Shown here: one piece after another, positions 31,800 through 42,590 of the stretch
How positions within the stretch are numbered: position 1 is the stretch's first letter
Layout of the letters: each line of letters starts with the position of its first letter
Assembly: GCA_026120185.1 (NCBI GenBank)
Contig: JANUWF010002362.1
Location: forward strand, 310,001 to 374,000
Origin: Voacanga thouarsii
Taxonomy: Eukaryota > Streptophyta > Magnoliopsida > Gentianales > Apocynaceae
Direction of reading: 5' to 3'
DNA: 64,000 nucleotides
The notes under the pieces: generated by a model
Database searches by the model: none
What the model was told of the DNA's origin: nothing
The model's input: the letters and a program-made list of their open reading frames with translations, nothing else
Translations under genes and position numbers: made by a program

Positions 31800-33819
31800 T
31801 GAGGGAAGAAGAATACAAGGGAGCATGCACTGTACGTGAAAAAAATTGGAGAAAAAATAACCGCGAGCCATAAAGGCCATACGAAAGCGTGAAGATCATA
31901 CATTTGCGCTCCTTAACCCTTCTAGGTTGAGTAGGAGCGGATTGAACGACTGGAATCGCCTCGCTTTGTCCACTTGAAGAAGCTTCCGGTTCAACACCCG
32001 CTAGCCTTCTACTCCATCTTGTTTGCATGAACGCCTAGCTTTCCAACTCTCGGGATATTCTTCTGCCTAACCTCTAGTCGGTGAACACAACAGAGAAGAA
32101 GAATGGTCTCAAATCTCCTTGGTTCACTCGCTATTGATTAGCAAAGTCCAAGGAGAAAACTAAGAAGAGGGAGTGGCGTGAGACACACAGAGAGAGACGT
32201 GAGTCTTGTGTAGTGTTAGGGAAATTAGGGATTATTTTCTACCAGTGACTAGTTTTATTGGTTAGCCAAAACAGGTCTCTCATTATCTGATAAACATATC
32301 CCCGAGATTTCAAAACACCCGGATGTTATCCTGAGAATCAGCTTGGCCTAACCCTAAACTCCACTTAACCATATCTGGAAAAAACCCTAAGGTCCAAGCT
32401 ATTGGACCAGAAAAATATTTATTATTTTCCTTGGACCCAAAAGGCCCAAAATAATAAATATTAATTATTTATTTCCTGGGCTTATATAAACAACACAATA
32501 AATAATTAATGAGCCCAAATGAACCATAATAATTAATCTTTAATTATTTATTTCTTGGGCCTATATAGATAACCCAATAAATAATTAAACATTATTTATT
32601 TCCCCTAGTTTAAGCCCAGGTTAATTTCTTAATTATTCATACTGGACCTAGGCCTTGAATAATTAATTAACCAATTAAACTAGATAATTAATTTTCTCTC
32701 AACTCCTATTTTATTTATTTATTTATTTTATTCCAGACCAATAATAAATTAGACTTTCTGAATAAAATAAAATAAAATAAAATCCTCTTCAACTGAGACC
32801 AATTCCTCAACCCAAAATTAGTTAGGACTTACGGGCTATTCCGAGGACCAAAAAGACACACCACCTTGGCTGCTAAAATGACCAAAATACTCCTGCTATA
32901 TAAATAGTTTTATTTTGCATTTTAAATATTTCCTAATATCACCATAAGGAAATATTGACCCCAAAGACAATGCTGCGATAGCAAAGTCTCCAACCTACAG
33001 GTGAAATGACTAAAATACCCCTCTACACATCGCCGTACATTTAGAGAGGAATAAGTGTACTAACACCCCTCTAAATGACATCTACCATCCTTAGGCTTCT
33101 AGTCCAATGATCCATGACTTCCTGGAGTGTTTCCGCTTTCCAAGGGAGCTACCCTAAAGCAAACATCCAAGTCATGTTTCCCAGGGCCCTGGACATTTTA
33201 GACCATTCGGACAACCACAAGGGGTGATATAGTGCAGAAACTATCTTGTATAAGTCTGTCTTAACTAACTAGTCACACATACCCAACATGCAAGTATATT
33301 GGCCCTACGATAGAACCTCAACTATAGCAAATTAAAGTATATGCTTCTAGCTTCGCCAGACCACCAACTCATACTCAAGTCGTAGAGTACAAGTCTACGC
33401 TATAGCAGTAGTAGTCTAGGTTTCTATCATATAGTACTTTTAGAAACCACTACTACAGGTCCTGTCCTACGTATTCGAAATACGCTTATGTTATTAAGTG
33501 AGTGGACTACTCACTGGCTAAAGGTAAGCCATTCCCCATTTAGAATTCATAACATAATAACCTAAACATGATGAGATTCCCAGTCTCATTAATAGGTTAA
33601 GAACAAATGTTTATATGTTAAATAACCCGTGATCCATACCTTACTGTGAAAGACCACCATTCACATGGATCACTTATTTAAACACAATGGGTCTGTTCCA
33701 AATGAAAATCGTGCACAAACAAAAAGTAAATTCACAAACAATTTCTGAAAATAAATTCTTTTATTAAAATATTCGATTTTACATCAGAAACCTAGTCTAA
33801 GAGGGCATACAATCCAACA
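31800..33819 (-). mobile_element. Solo LTR of the Copia-1 family inside gypsy RT, 2.02 kb
   Basis: A third copy of the Copia-1 LTR, same orientation, bounded by TG (31800) and CA (33819) and flanked by CGTCA at 31795-31799 and 33820-33824. It has no internal sequence, primer site or polypurine tract, so it is a solo LTR. It splits RT between [10 protein letters not shown] and the following KNKYPLP block. It is visibly more diverged from the two Copia-1 LTRs than they are from each other. The frame at 31705-32028 is a chance fusion of LTR and RT. Confidence 0.93.
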
Positions 33820-33824
33820 CGTCA

Positions 33825-34640
33825 CTGTATTTAACCCTTGATAATCTATACATATTCGTAATAACCCATCTTTCTTTTTTACAAACAATACAGGTGCTCC
33901 CCATGGCGAAGTACTTGGCCAAATAAACCCTTGCTCCATTAACTCCCGTAGTTGTTTCTTGAGCTCATGTAATTCTGTAGGTGTCATTCTATAAAGAGTC
34001 CTTGAAACAGGTTCTGCCAATGGCACTAGGTCAATGGAAAACTCTACTTCTCTCTCCGGTGGTAACTTCTTCAATTCCGCTAGAAAAATATCTAAATATT
34101 CATTTACAACAGGCATATCTTCAAGCTTCTTAACCTCTCCTAGCTTATTAATTATATAAGCCAAGTATCATGTGCACCATTTCCTAATCATTTTTCGGAC
34201 CTTGAGCTCCGAAATAAAAGCATTACTTTAACTTCCAACCTGACCTACAGATTCCAATATAGGTTTTCCAAGCTAATGGAAACGTACTACTTTATGTCTA
34301 CAACCAACTTGAGCATGATGCTGAGATAGCCTATCCATTGCCAAGATAGCATCATAATCCTCTATGGGCAAACTTATCAAATTTCCTTCCAATACTTCAT
34401 CGCCTACCAAGATCTTACAGTTCCTATGTATTTTCTCACTATTCATTTGCTTCTCCAGTAGGGTACTAACAATCATTTCATATGAAATTTATTCCCCTTT
34501 TATCTCTATAGAATCAAGAAATAAATTGGCAACAAAGGGATGCGTAGAACCGAGATCTACTAATACTTTAGTCAATATGATTGAAAATAAGGAGTGTACC
34601 TTCTACCACTGCAATCTAATTATCCGTCTTTTCTAAGGCC
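33825..34640 (-). pseudogene. pol: Gypsy protease and RT N-terminal part
   Basis: Protease remnant at about 34500-34600: the active-site triad reads DLG in VDLGSTHPFV where the family has D(S/T/P)G, so it is probably inactive. ILVGDEVLEGNLISLP and DYDAILAMDRLSQHHA follow (34273-34420), typical of this clade's protease end. After a short degraded gap the RT fingers are open at 33825-34164: [20 protein letters not shown], then [20 protein letters not shown] and [10 protein letters not shown]. The chain is then broken by the solo LTR at 33819. Confidence 0.9.
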
Positions 34641-34759
34641 AGCATTTAAGTGTTTACTTGCGATTTGGAGGGTCCAGTTATGGAGGTAGAAGCTTGCACT
34701 GGGTTTCCTCTTCAAAATCTTGACCTCTATTCTTGGCTGTTAACTCCAGGTCGACTCCT

Positions 34760-35697
34760 TCCTCCTATCCTTCGTGGGTGAGGGCAATTTAAAATCTTAT
34801 ACTCTATTTCCTCACAATTGAAGCATTTAAATGAGGGTGTTCCTCCCATCGGGCCAGTCGAGCCTCCCCTCATTTGCATCTTCCTTTTCCTCTGCCATCA
34901 GGACCCTCCAGATCAGTTCTGATTATACCCTAAAATTCGCCTCGGTTCCTCCCACCTACTTGTTCAATATCAGTTATTTCTGTTCTAGAAGCCATTTCTA
35001 CTACAGCGTTATAACTGGTAGGAGCCAAACTTGCTAATACTCTTTTCAACCGTGGCCGTAAACCCTTCACAAAATGTCTAACCCTATCCGCTTCTGAATG
35101 GACTAACAATGGGAAATATTTTGATAGTCTAGTGAATTTAGCAGTATATTGTCCCACTATGCGACCTCCTTGCCAAATAGCTTAAAATTCATCCTCATTT
35201 CTTTCTACTATCCAAATGGGAATAAATTCCTTCTTAAAACTGTCCTTAAAATCTATCTACTCCCATTCTTATTAATTATCTCTCTTGCCCGCCAATCATG
35301 GGCAGGTCCTTTCAGCTTGAATGTAGCAAGTTGTACTTTCCTTTGCTCTGAATCGTTTAGGGCTGCAAAGATCTTTTTCATCTATTCAATCTAAATTTTC
35401 AGCCTTATGTTCTGAGTTAGGTCACCTTTGAAATTGCGGAGGGTGAAATTTCAAAAAGTGCTGAAGGGCTCCATCCGACTCGACTTCACCTTGTTGACTT
35501 TTCTTACTTATCCTCTTATTTACCCTAGCATTCTCAGTCAGCTGTTGGATTGTGTTAGCCATCTTTTGGAAGGTTTGAAACATAGGGTGGTCTAAGATTG
35601 TGAGGTGGGGAACTTCCACCTGTAGTTCCTCCACCATTGGTTCAAGGTTATTTCAAGTAACTCGAGATAATCGTCCGGAGGTCAGTTTAGAAGGCAT
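34760..35697 (-). pseudogene. gag: Gypsy gag
   Basis: The ATG at 35697 gives MPSKLTSGRLSRVT, then a stop, then LEPMVEELQVEVP. This is followed by a Gln/Asn-rich stretch and FLKFHPPQFQ (about 35430), the usual start of the capsid-like retrotransposon gag domain. A later block at 34930-35157 (YTAKFTRLSKYFP, VRHFVKGLRPRLKR) is the gag C-terminal helical region. The zinc knuckle near 34800-34835 reads CFNCEEIEYKILNC, in which the His is replaced by Tyr, so RNA binding is probably lost. Several stops are present. Confidence 0.88.
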
Positions 35698-35877
35698 CTA
35701 TACAGTTCATAAGATTTTATCGGTATAACAAATGTAACATAGTTCAAAAGTAGCCATAAAATAGGTACAGTTCAATTAGCAAAACATAACACATGTTCAT
35801 TCTCATTTATCACAAAGTCAATACAAAATTTATGTGCCAAGCACATAGTCATATATACCGGCCAAACTATACATATC

Positions 35878-35881
<4 letters not shown>

Positions 35882-35931
<50 letters not shown>
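35882..35931. repeat. (TA)n microsatellite, about 50 bp
   Basis: An uninterrupted TA run in the gypsy leader, likely length-polymorphic. Confidence 0.95.
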
Positions 35932-35935
<4 letters not shown>

Positions 35936-36042
35936 TCACCCTTCTACTCATCATCCTCACTGTCTAATACGGGAGGTCCTGAATCAGTCGAGACTGTATA
36001 ACACTCCGCTATATTAACCTTCTCATCTCCGTCCGCATCTAG

Positions 36043-36471
36043 CTACAGCCAAACCAATAGCTCTGGGTCTATCTCTAAATTCTCCTTAGGCTCCTTAGCT
36101 ATAGGCGTCTCTACCTCAGGTATCTCCTGGTCCTTTCCCGCATCAACAGCTTCTAAATCCAGTATCTCCTCCTCAAGTACACTGGGTACAACCCCACCAA
36201 ACACCTTCTCATCATCCTTAAATAACACTACGCCATCAGGAATAATATCCTTCTCATCATCATCATCGTCCTGATGGTGCAGCTCATCACCATCATCAAT
36301 CTCATCAGAATCACCACCCTCCTCCTCATGTGGTGATGATGTCCCCTTGGGAGTAGATGCCCCTTCCACATAATAGTCTCGCGCAAACTGAGTAATAACG
36401 GGTACTGCTAGGTCAAACCTACCCCTAGAGACATAGGTTGCATAACGGCAGCCAAGTTCAAGTCCTGTCAC
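36043..36471 (-). CDS. Acidic 142-aa ORF upstream of gypsy gag, function unknown
   Basis: An open frame of 142 codons lies about 0.2 kb downstream of the primer site and ahead of gag. It is strikingly acidic in the middle (DDGDELHHQDDDDDEKD) and again near the end (EVETPIAKEPKENLEIDPE), with no membrane segment. I do not recognise a domain. It is one of the longer open frames in an otherwise stop-ridden element, though a low-complexity D/E-rich composition makes long frames easier. It could be an extra leader-encoded frame of this lineage or part of an original longer gag. Whether it is translated is unknown. Confidence 0.4.
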   Translation of the reverse strand: MTGLELGCRYATYVSRGRFDLAVPVITQFARDYYVEGASTPKGTSSPHEEEGGDSDEIDDGDELHHQDDDDDEKDIIPDGVVLFKDDEKVFGGVVPSVLEEEILDLEAVDAGKDQEIPEVETPIAKEPKENLEIDPELLVWL

Positions 36472-36667
36472 AAGAAAATATCCTCACTCGGAAGATCTTC
36501 CTGATCTTTCCCTATTTCTTCACACCCGAGCTTTCACCTATCTCTTTTTTTTCTTCATCACTACGCTCGACCATTCGGCGCTTGCCCTTATCACTCCTAT
36601 CCACCATACCTATACAATAAAAAGGTTCTATCAATTCCTATGATGATACCATAGTTTAATAAAACAA

Positions 36668-36680
36668 GGCTCGAATACCA
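36668..36680 (-). other. Gypsy primer binding site
   Basis: TGGTATTCGAGCC on the minus strand lies two bases from the 5' LTR end, a variant of the initiator-Met tRNA complement TGGTATCAGAGCC. It fixes the element's orientation. Confidence 0.8.
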
Positions 36681-39600
36681 ATTGTAACACCCCTACTAAA
36701 GACAGCAACAGAAGCATATTAACACCGGGTGTCGCCCCATCCAGTTTCCCGAACAAGGGTCTTTATAACAAAAACAACAGAGTAAATACAAATATAAGGT
36801 CCAAACTCAATAATATCCCACACTGATGGCCACACATATACATATATCAGAGGATCTCATACATATCATCTCTATCTAAAACAGAATACAGTAAATGATT
36901 AAAAGGAAGCTGTCTAAACCTAAACCGCTGACTTTGTAGTATCGTCCTTCTATCTATAGGTCTGATCTGCTCTAAATCCTATAAAAAGGTAAGATAAAAG
37001 ATACGTATAAGTGACGAATCACCCAATGAGTCTTGTGTGTGCTAGTACTTTATGAAAGAATAGGTTACATAAAATTTTTGTGGAATAGCATATCATTTGT
37101 TCACTGAAAACAATTTCAAAACTCTCTAAAGAAGAGTTTATCTAGAACTTAATCATTTTTTAAAAACTTTAATTCAAATTTCAAATCATTACCCCAGTTT
37201 CAAACCACAGGCACTTCTCTAATAGAAGGTTGGATTGTATAAAAGTCCAGCAGTCTATGCCTTCGGTGCCATGTATCATTGTTCTGAGACCGCATCCTCC
37301 AGTATTCAACCGTGTGTCGCTGGAATAAGTACACCACAGCGTACTTCTGCTCAAGTATACCGCAGCATACCTAGTGTACCGTGGCACATAATCTTTTACT
37401 TGCCACAGGGGACCCAATTTTGATGTCAATCACCATCGAGACGGCAAGAAGTCAAATACACCAAGTGTCCCCGCCCAACATCCAGCGAATGACTCAACAT
37501 AAGAAGTGCCCGTAGACACAGCAATTGCCAGGTGCTAAACAGCTAGCCAGGACGACTCATCTCAATGTCTTGTCACCCTGTTTGGAGCAAGACAATCCCT
37601 AGAATTAGGCTAGGTTGCTAGGGTCGTCTAACTCTATCGTATGCTAGTATAAAGATCAAAGTACTTGCTGAGTACTCAACGTTAACAATACAAACCCCGT
37701 CTGACTAATCAGGCCAAAAGGTTATCTGATCCCGCAGGATTTCTAATCAAAACATTTTTGGGGCAAAATCACATTTTCCAGAATTTGATCCTATTGACTC
37801 GCAAGTCAGATCATTATTCACATAGGCTCCACAGAGCCAATCGATTCATTCCATGGCACATCAGGCCAATAAAACAATTCCAGGGATCAAAAGGTAGTTT
37901 TTCAAAAGTCAGTCTCATCACGAGAAATCATTTTCCAAAATCATGTTGAAATAGAATAAAGAGTTCTGTTCACACATCAAAATATGTTTTCAAGAGTATT
38001 CAGATCGTTTTCCCCATACTCGGTCACAAAAATTACTTTCCAAGGGCATTCGGGTCATTTTACCCATGCCCGATTCCAAAAGATTTTAAAAGGGTATTCG
38101 GTATTCGGGTCATCTTACTCTTACCCGATTTGAAGAAATATTCACAAGAGTTCCAGTAAGGATATTTTGATCTTTTACCGAATACCCAATTTTAAAGATT
38201 TTCATAAAACATTCCGATAAGGACATTTAGATCATTTTTCAAATACCCGATTCCAAAAGGAACTCAATTTAAGAAATCCAGAATTCTAATCCAAAAAGAG
38301 GATTAAATTCAAAATTTCCAAATATAATTCCATAAAATGTTCCAATAAAAGCATTCTAGTTAATTTATGAATATCCAATTCTAAAATTTATCATTTTTCA
38401 AAAATCTCAAGTATTTAATCCAAAAAGGACTAAATTCACAAACTCATACTATAATCGTTTGTTAAAGTTCCCAGCTAATCATAAAGTTTATTCTATCCTA
38501 AAATGGCATAAAACAAATCTTGCTTAGATGTACCTTAAACATATTCAGGGATTTTCAAAACGGTATCTACTATAGCATTGCATGGAAAAATAGAGCACAC
38601 TAGCTTTACAAAGAGTTTTAGAAATCCAAAGGACTCGCCTCGTATCCTAAGTACTCTTCCTGTTCACGGTCGTTTAGTCACCGTTTCTACCGTTTTCAAC
38701 GTTCTGTTGGCCATTTACCGCTAAACCTACACCAAACATCATTTTTGGGTCAATTTGCATTCGGCAGAAAAATAGCCGACGGTTGGCCGATGTCCAACTG
38801 ATGTGCCCGATGGTAGCTAACGTCCAGCAGACGGTTAGCCGATGGGGTCGACAGTTAGCCGACAATTAAGGAAAATGCTCATCTTTCGTTCACATCATTT
38901 TTTCGTCATTTTTTTTATTCTTTCATTTTTATTTTTCCACATATATCCTCCCTTCATAAAAAAGGATTCACATCATATTTCCCAGTTATTTTATCCAAAA
39001 TCACACAATTAATCATCCTTAAATTCGTTCATGTTCTAAGCAAATTTCTAAAATTTTGCTGTTTTGACACATGATTTTGTTTTGGACATAACTTTCAATC
39101 CACAACTCCACTTTTGCTCCATGATATACCAAAACGACCCTAAGATTCTTAAATTTAATTTTAAGTTAGACTTTTTTAGGGTACTGATCCCTATGACTTG
39201 TTACTGGGTAAAAACATCCCCAGCAGTTTTCTAGTTTTTAGTCCATTTTCACAAAACAAGTTCACCTACTTGTGCTTCTTGATTCATAGCACCTATATAA
39301 CCCTTAGCCTACTACATTTCCCTCCAAACAACCTTAATTCTTCCAGTTTTTAGGTTCACTAAGTTCTTATTCAAATAGCATACAATTAATATCAACGTTC
39401 AAAAACAATCATAATCTATTTTCTTTAACGTTTATCCCCTTTTTTATCCCAATTCTACCATCTTTCTTCTCAATCATGAACCCCTCTTTAAATCACCATT
39501 TAAATATCCTTATTCACCATACAAAATATAGCCTATAAATCCTTCATCTAACGGATACACACACTTGCACACACAAAGTCTCACATAATACACAATAATC

Positions 39601-39710
39601 ATTCTCATTATCACAAATTCATGTTTTCATATTATAATTCATATCAAAACAATCACCGTAATGAAATCTACAACTTTAATTCTTGAAGCATAGGACTTTA
39701 CCTTGTGTAT

Positions 39711-41248
39711 TGATAGGGCCTAAATTAATCATATATTTCCTAGTTATTTGAGGCTATTTTGTAATACATTTTGTTCAATAATTGGTCATATTCCTTCCTA
39801 TTTGAGATTTTATCCTTGAAAGGTATTTTGTGCATTATTTCAGATTTTAGGGGGAAAATAAGGTAAAATCGTCACTAAACAAATCAAAGGCAGCACCAGC
39901 CAGGACAGAGGAGACGGCGCCGGTCATGTACTGTTGGCACGCACTTTAAGACAATGAAAATCGATAGAACAAGAGCTGAAAGAACACAGCCAGCACTGGT
40001 TGGAGAGCTCAGAGGCGGCGCCGGCTGCACTCTGGAAGAAGGGGCCCAAAATCAAGAAAATTTGGTGAACGGATAAAGGAACAGACCACAACCGGTACCG
40101 GGCCTAGGTAGGACAAGCGGCGCCGACTGTACACTGTTGCTGAGGCAGTGCCTCAATTTTCGTGTGTATTTTTTGGCAATTTACAGAGTTTTAGTATTTT
40201 TCTACTTCTAGTCAGCCAAAAACCCTAAAGGGACGAATTTAAGCACTTCTAAAGCCTATAAATAGAGGAAAAACATAAGATTAAACAATGAATTCACGGA
40301 TTAAAACACAAATCACTCAAAATCAAGGAGAAATTCATCTAATCAAGGAGGATTGTACAAGAAGGTCTATGAAAGAAGAAGGAGGAGGCTTGTCTATGAG
40401 TGCTTTCTTTTACTTTGTTTTCTTTTTCTTGAACAATGATGTATTAATTGTTTTATTGTAATTTGATATTGTTTTTGGTATTCATGATTTTTAGAGTTAT
40501 TTTGATCTTTTGGTTAATTGATTGTTATACTAGGTATTTAATTCTTATGCTGATTACAAGATTAATTTGTTTTTTCTTCTATTGACTTACTTGAAAAAGG
40601 GGTTGATAGTGGTTTCAACTCATTAATTTCATATTTTTTATCTCTTAACTTACTTGAAAAAGTGGTTAATTGCTAACAACGGGGTAATTAAAGGTTAATT
40701 GATGTTTGCCAAAATATGGATTCATTGGTTAATTTCATGTTTTAAATTTGCCAGAATATGAAAATTTAATCAAGGATTGTGTTTAATGCATCTTTTAGGT
40801 GAATTAGCTGAGATAGAATATGTTGTGCTAATTTCTATAGAAAATAGTGATTTCATAGATTGAAAAAGAAGTAAATCTATCTTTATCCTTTATGATGCCA
40901 AGAGAATGATTAATTATGATAATGATTAAATACTTTAAGGTCATGTTTGTCAAAATAATGGTTTGAGTTACATAATTCTCCATCCTTAACATGGATATAT
41001 TCTTTTCTTTTATTTTATTATTTCCCTTTTTATTCTTTTTCACTTTATTAAGTTGGTTAAACAATAAAAGAAAAGTGATTAATGCATACGTGTTCCTTGA
41101 GGATCGACACTCGTTTGAAACCCCATGCTATGCTTAATGATGAGTATGCTTGCTAATATGTATAATTTGGGGTTAATGTTTTAATTTAAACTTGATTAGA
41201 AATATGCTTATTTTTATATGATTTTTATACCCAAATCCAAACACATCA
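39711..41248 (+). mobile_element. Solo LTR E1, 1.54 kb, in gypsy 5' LTR
   Basis: Starts TGATAGGGCC and ends ACACATCA, flanked by TGTAT at 39706-39710 and 41249-41253. The gypsy 3' LTR near 28688 shows the empty site with a single TGTAT. It is the same family as E0 and E2 but shorter in the first half. TATAAATA is at 40257-40264. No gene; the frame at 40828-41064 is a shadow. Confidence 0.93.
40257..40264 (+). promoter_or_regulatory. TATA box of LTR E1
   Basis: TATAAATA in the context shared by all E-family LTRs here (GCC before, AGG after). Confidence 0.6.
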
Positions 41249-42125
41249 TGTATAGGATGTTTTGGCTTCTTGCTCCAAGCACACCAAGAACACACGAAGA
41301 AATACACACTTTTTCTTTCTCTCAATTTTTCTATTTTTTCCTTGATTTTTCCTTTCCTTTTCTTCCTTATTTCTTCCTTCCTTCTTCTTTTATGGTCTTT
41401 GCTGGTTTCTCCCCTAAATCCACCACCATTCTTGGTCAAAATAATGACCAATAAGATTTTTCTCAGTTAAATGAATGTGGCAACTTTACACATGTCGCAA
41501 TCTCTTTTTTTTTTTTTTTGCATTTTCCTTAATTATTTTGCAAAGCTTATATAGGAAGTCTTGCATGCATGAATATTTCATGAATCCTCTTATTATTTGA
41601 CACTTTTCCTTGGCCACCAATCACAAGAAGCCACACGTCCTATTTTTAACCGTATTTTCATATTTTCTTCAAAACTAACCAAAATCGGGTCCATAACAGG
41701 AAAATATTTTATGTCACCATTCACCTGCAAAAATTTCACTGAATCCATTGATAACACTTAAATTCTTCAATTCCTTCTCTACTTGGTCAAATTTGCTGTC
41801 AAAGTTGCAGGCACGATCAAAATGATGAAAATGCCCCCGATACCCTGGGTAGCATAATTCACACCAAAACGTGTGCTTCATTGCACTGATCAATTTTTCT
41901 TTTCTGAGTACCTTAAAATTCTTATTTTGTTAATAATAATAGCCTTCTAAAAATTTTGGTTACGGGTGGAACAAATCCAATAATTACATCCAGGTCTTGA
42001 CAAAAAAATTTTTCACCAAAGTATTCATCTCATTACACCGATTAACTTTTGTTTTGGACATCTGTACAAATTCTCATCCTATTACCAATAGTAGCCAATC
42101 AAAAGTAAAAAGGTGGGATGTTATG

Positions 42126-42590
42126 GACATAGCAACCTGTATTATGCTGGCATCAATGTCTCCTGAGCTACAAAAACAACATAAGCATATAGATGCTCAA
42201 ACGATTATTCTCCATCTTAGAGAGCTGTTCAATCAACAATCAAGAACAGAAAGATATCATATCTCTAAAAAAAAATTCTGATCTAAGATGGCTGGAGATG
42301 CTTCTGTGGCCACTCATGGGCTAAAGATGCTAGACTTGATAGAGAAGCTTGCATCTCTTGGGTTTGTAATGGACAATAGATTAAGTATTGACTTAATTCT
42401 GCAATCTTTGCACAAAAAATTTTCACAATTTGTGATCAACTATCAGATGAACAAGATTGAATCCACTATTCCTGAATTGATATAACTTCTCAAAACTACG
42501 AAGTCCTCCATGAAGAAGGAATCCAATGCAGTCTTGATGGTAGAATCTTCTTCTAAGAAGAAATTTTCTTAGAAGAAGAAAAAGGCCCCT
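42126..42590 (+). pseudogene. gag: Copia-B gag, middle piece
   Basis: Resumes the gag reading after the gypsy: ATCIMLASMSPELQKQHKH and LHLRELFNQQSRTERYHISK, then a frameshift/stop near 42280. The chain goes on with MAGDASVATHGLKMLD, LGFVMDNRLSIDLILQSLH and FVINYQMNKIESTIPELI, then a TAA at 42483 and a Lys/Ser-rich tail. The block order is that of copia UBN2-type gag. The tail is cut by E2 at 42591, with CCCCT duplicated at 42586-42590 and 49468-49472. Confidence 0.9.

Larger units (their letters stand above)
35698..36659 (-). other. Gypsy leader with AT repeat
   Basis: Between primer site and gag. It contains a (TA)n microsatellite at 35882-35931 and the acidic ORF listed separately. No other gene is seen. 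The two open frames over the microsatellite are artefacts of the repeat. Confidence 0.7.
25692..42125 (-). mobile_element. Ty3/gypsy chromovirus (Tekay/Del-like), 16.4 kb including nested LTRs, minus strand
   Basis: 5' LTR 36683-42125 and 3' LTR 25692-29570 flank an internal region with gag, protease, RT, RNase H, integrase and a chromodomain on the minus strand. GACAT duplications are at 25687-25691 and 42126-42130. Removing the nested solo LTRs E1 (from the 5' LTR) and 31800-33819 (from RT) leaves a 12.9-kb element with LTRs of about 3.9 kb. Very long LTRs starting TGTAACA and a C-terminal chromodomain with an FEDEIF tail fit the Tekay/Del lineage. The LTRs differ at roughly 18 of the first ~205 aligned bases (about 9%), mostly transitions, so it is clearly older than Copia-1. 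Many stops make it dead. Confidence 0.93.
36683..42125 (-). repeat. Gypsy 5' LTR, interrupted by solo LTR E1
   Basis: Without E1 and one TGTAT duplication it is about 3.90 kb, matching the 3' LTR (3.88 kb). The outer end reads GGGATGTTATG instead of GGGATGTTACA, so the terminal CA has mutated. The GCCGA-type GC-rich repeat patch at about 38775-38870 is longer than in the 3' LTR. A TATA-like word is at 39292-39300. Confidence 0.92.

Noticed and set aside
31705..32028. 107-aa ORF
   Set aside because: A chance fusion of solo LTR sequence with the RT fragment; only the part left of 31800 is RT.
35772..36017. ORFs with Ile/Tyr repeats on both strands
   Set aside because: Artefacts of the (TA)n run in the gypsy leader.
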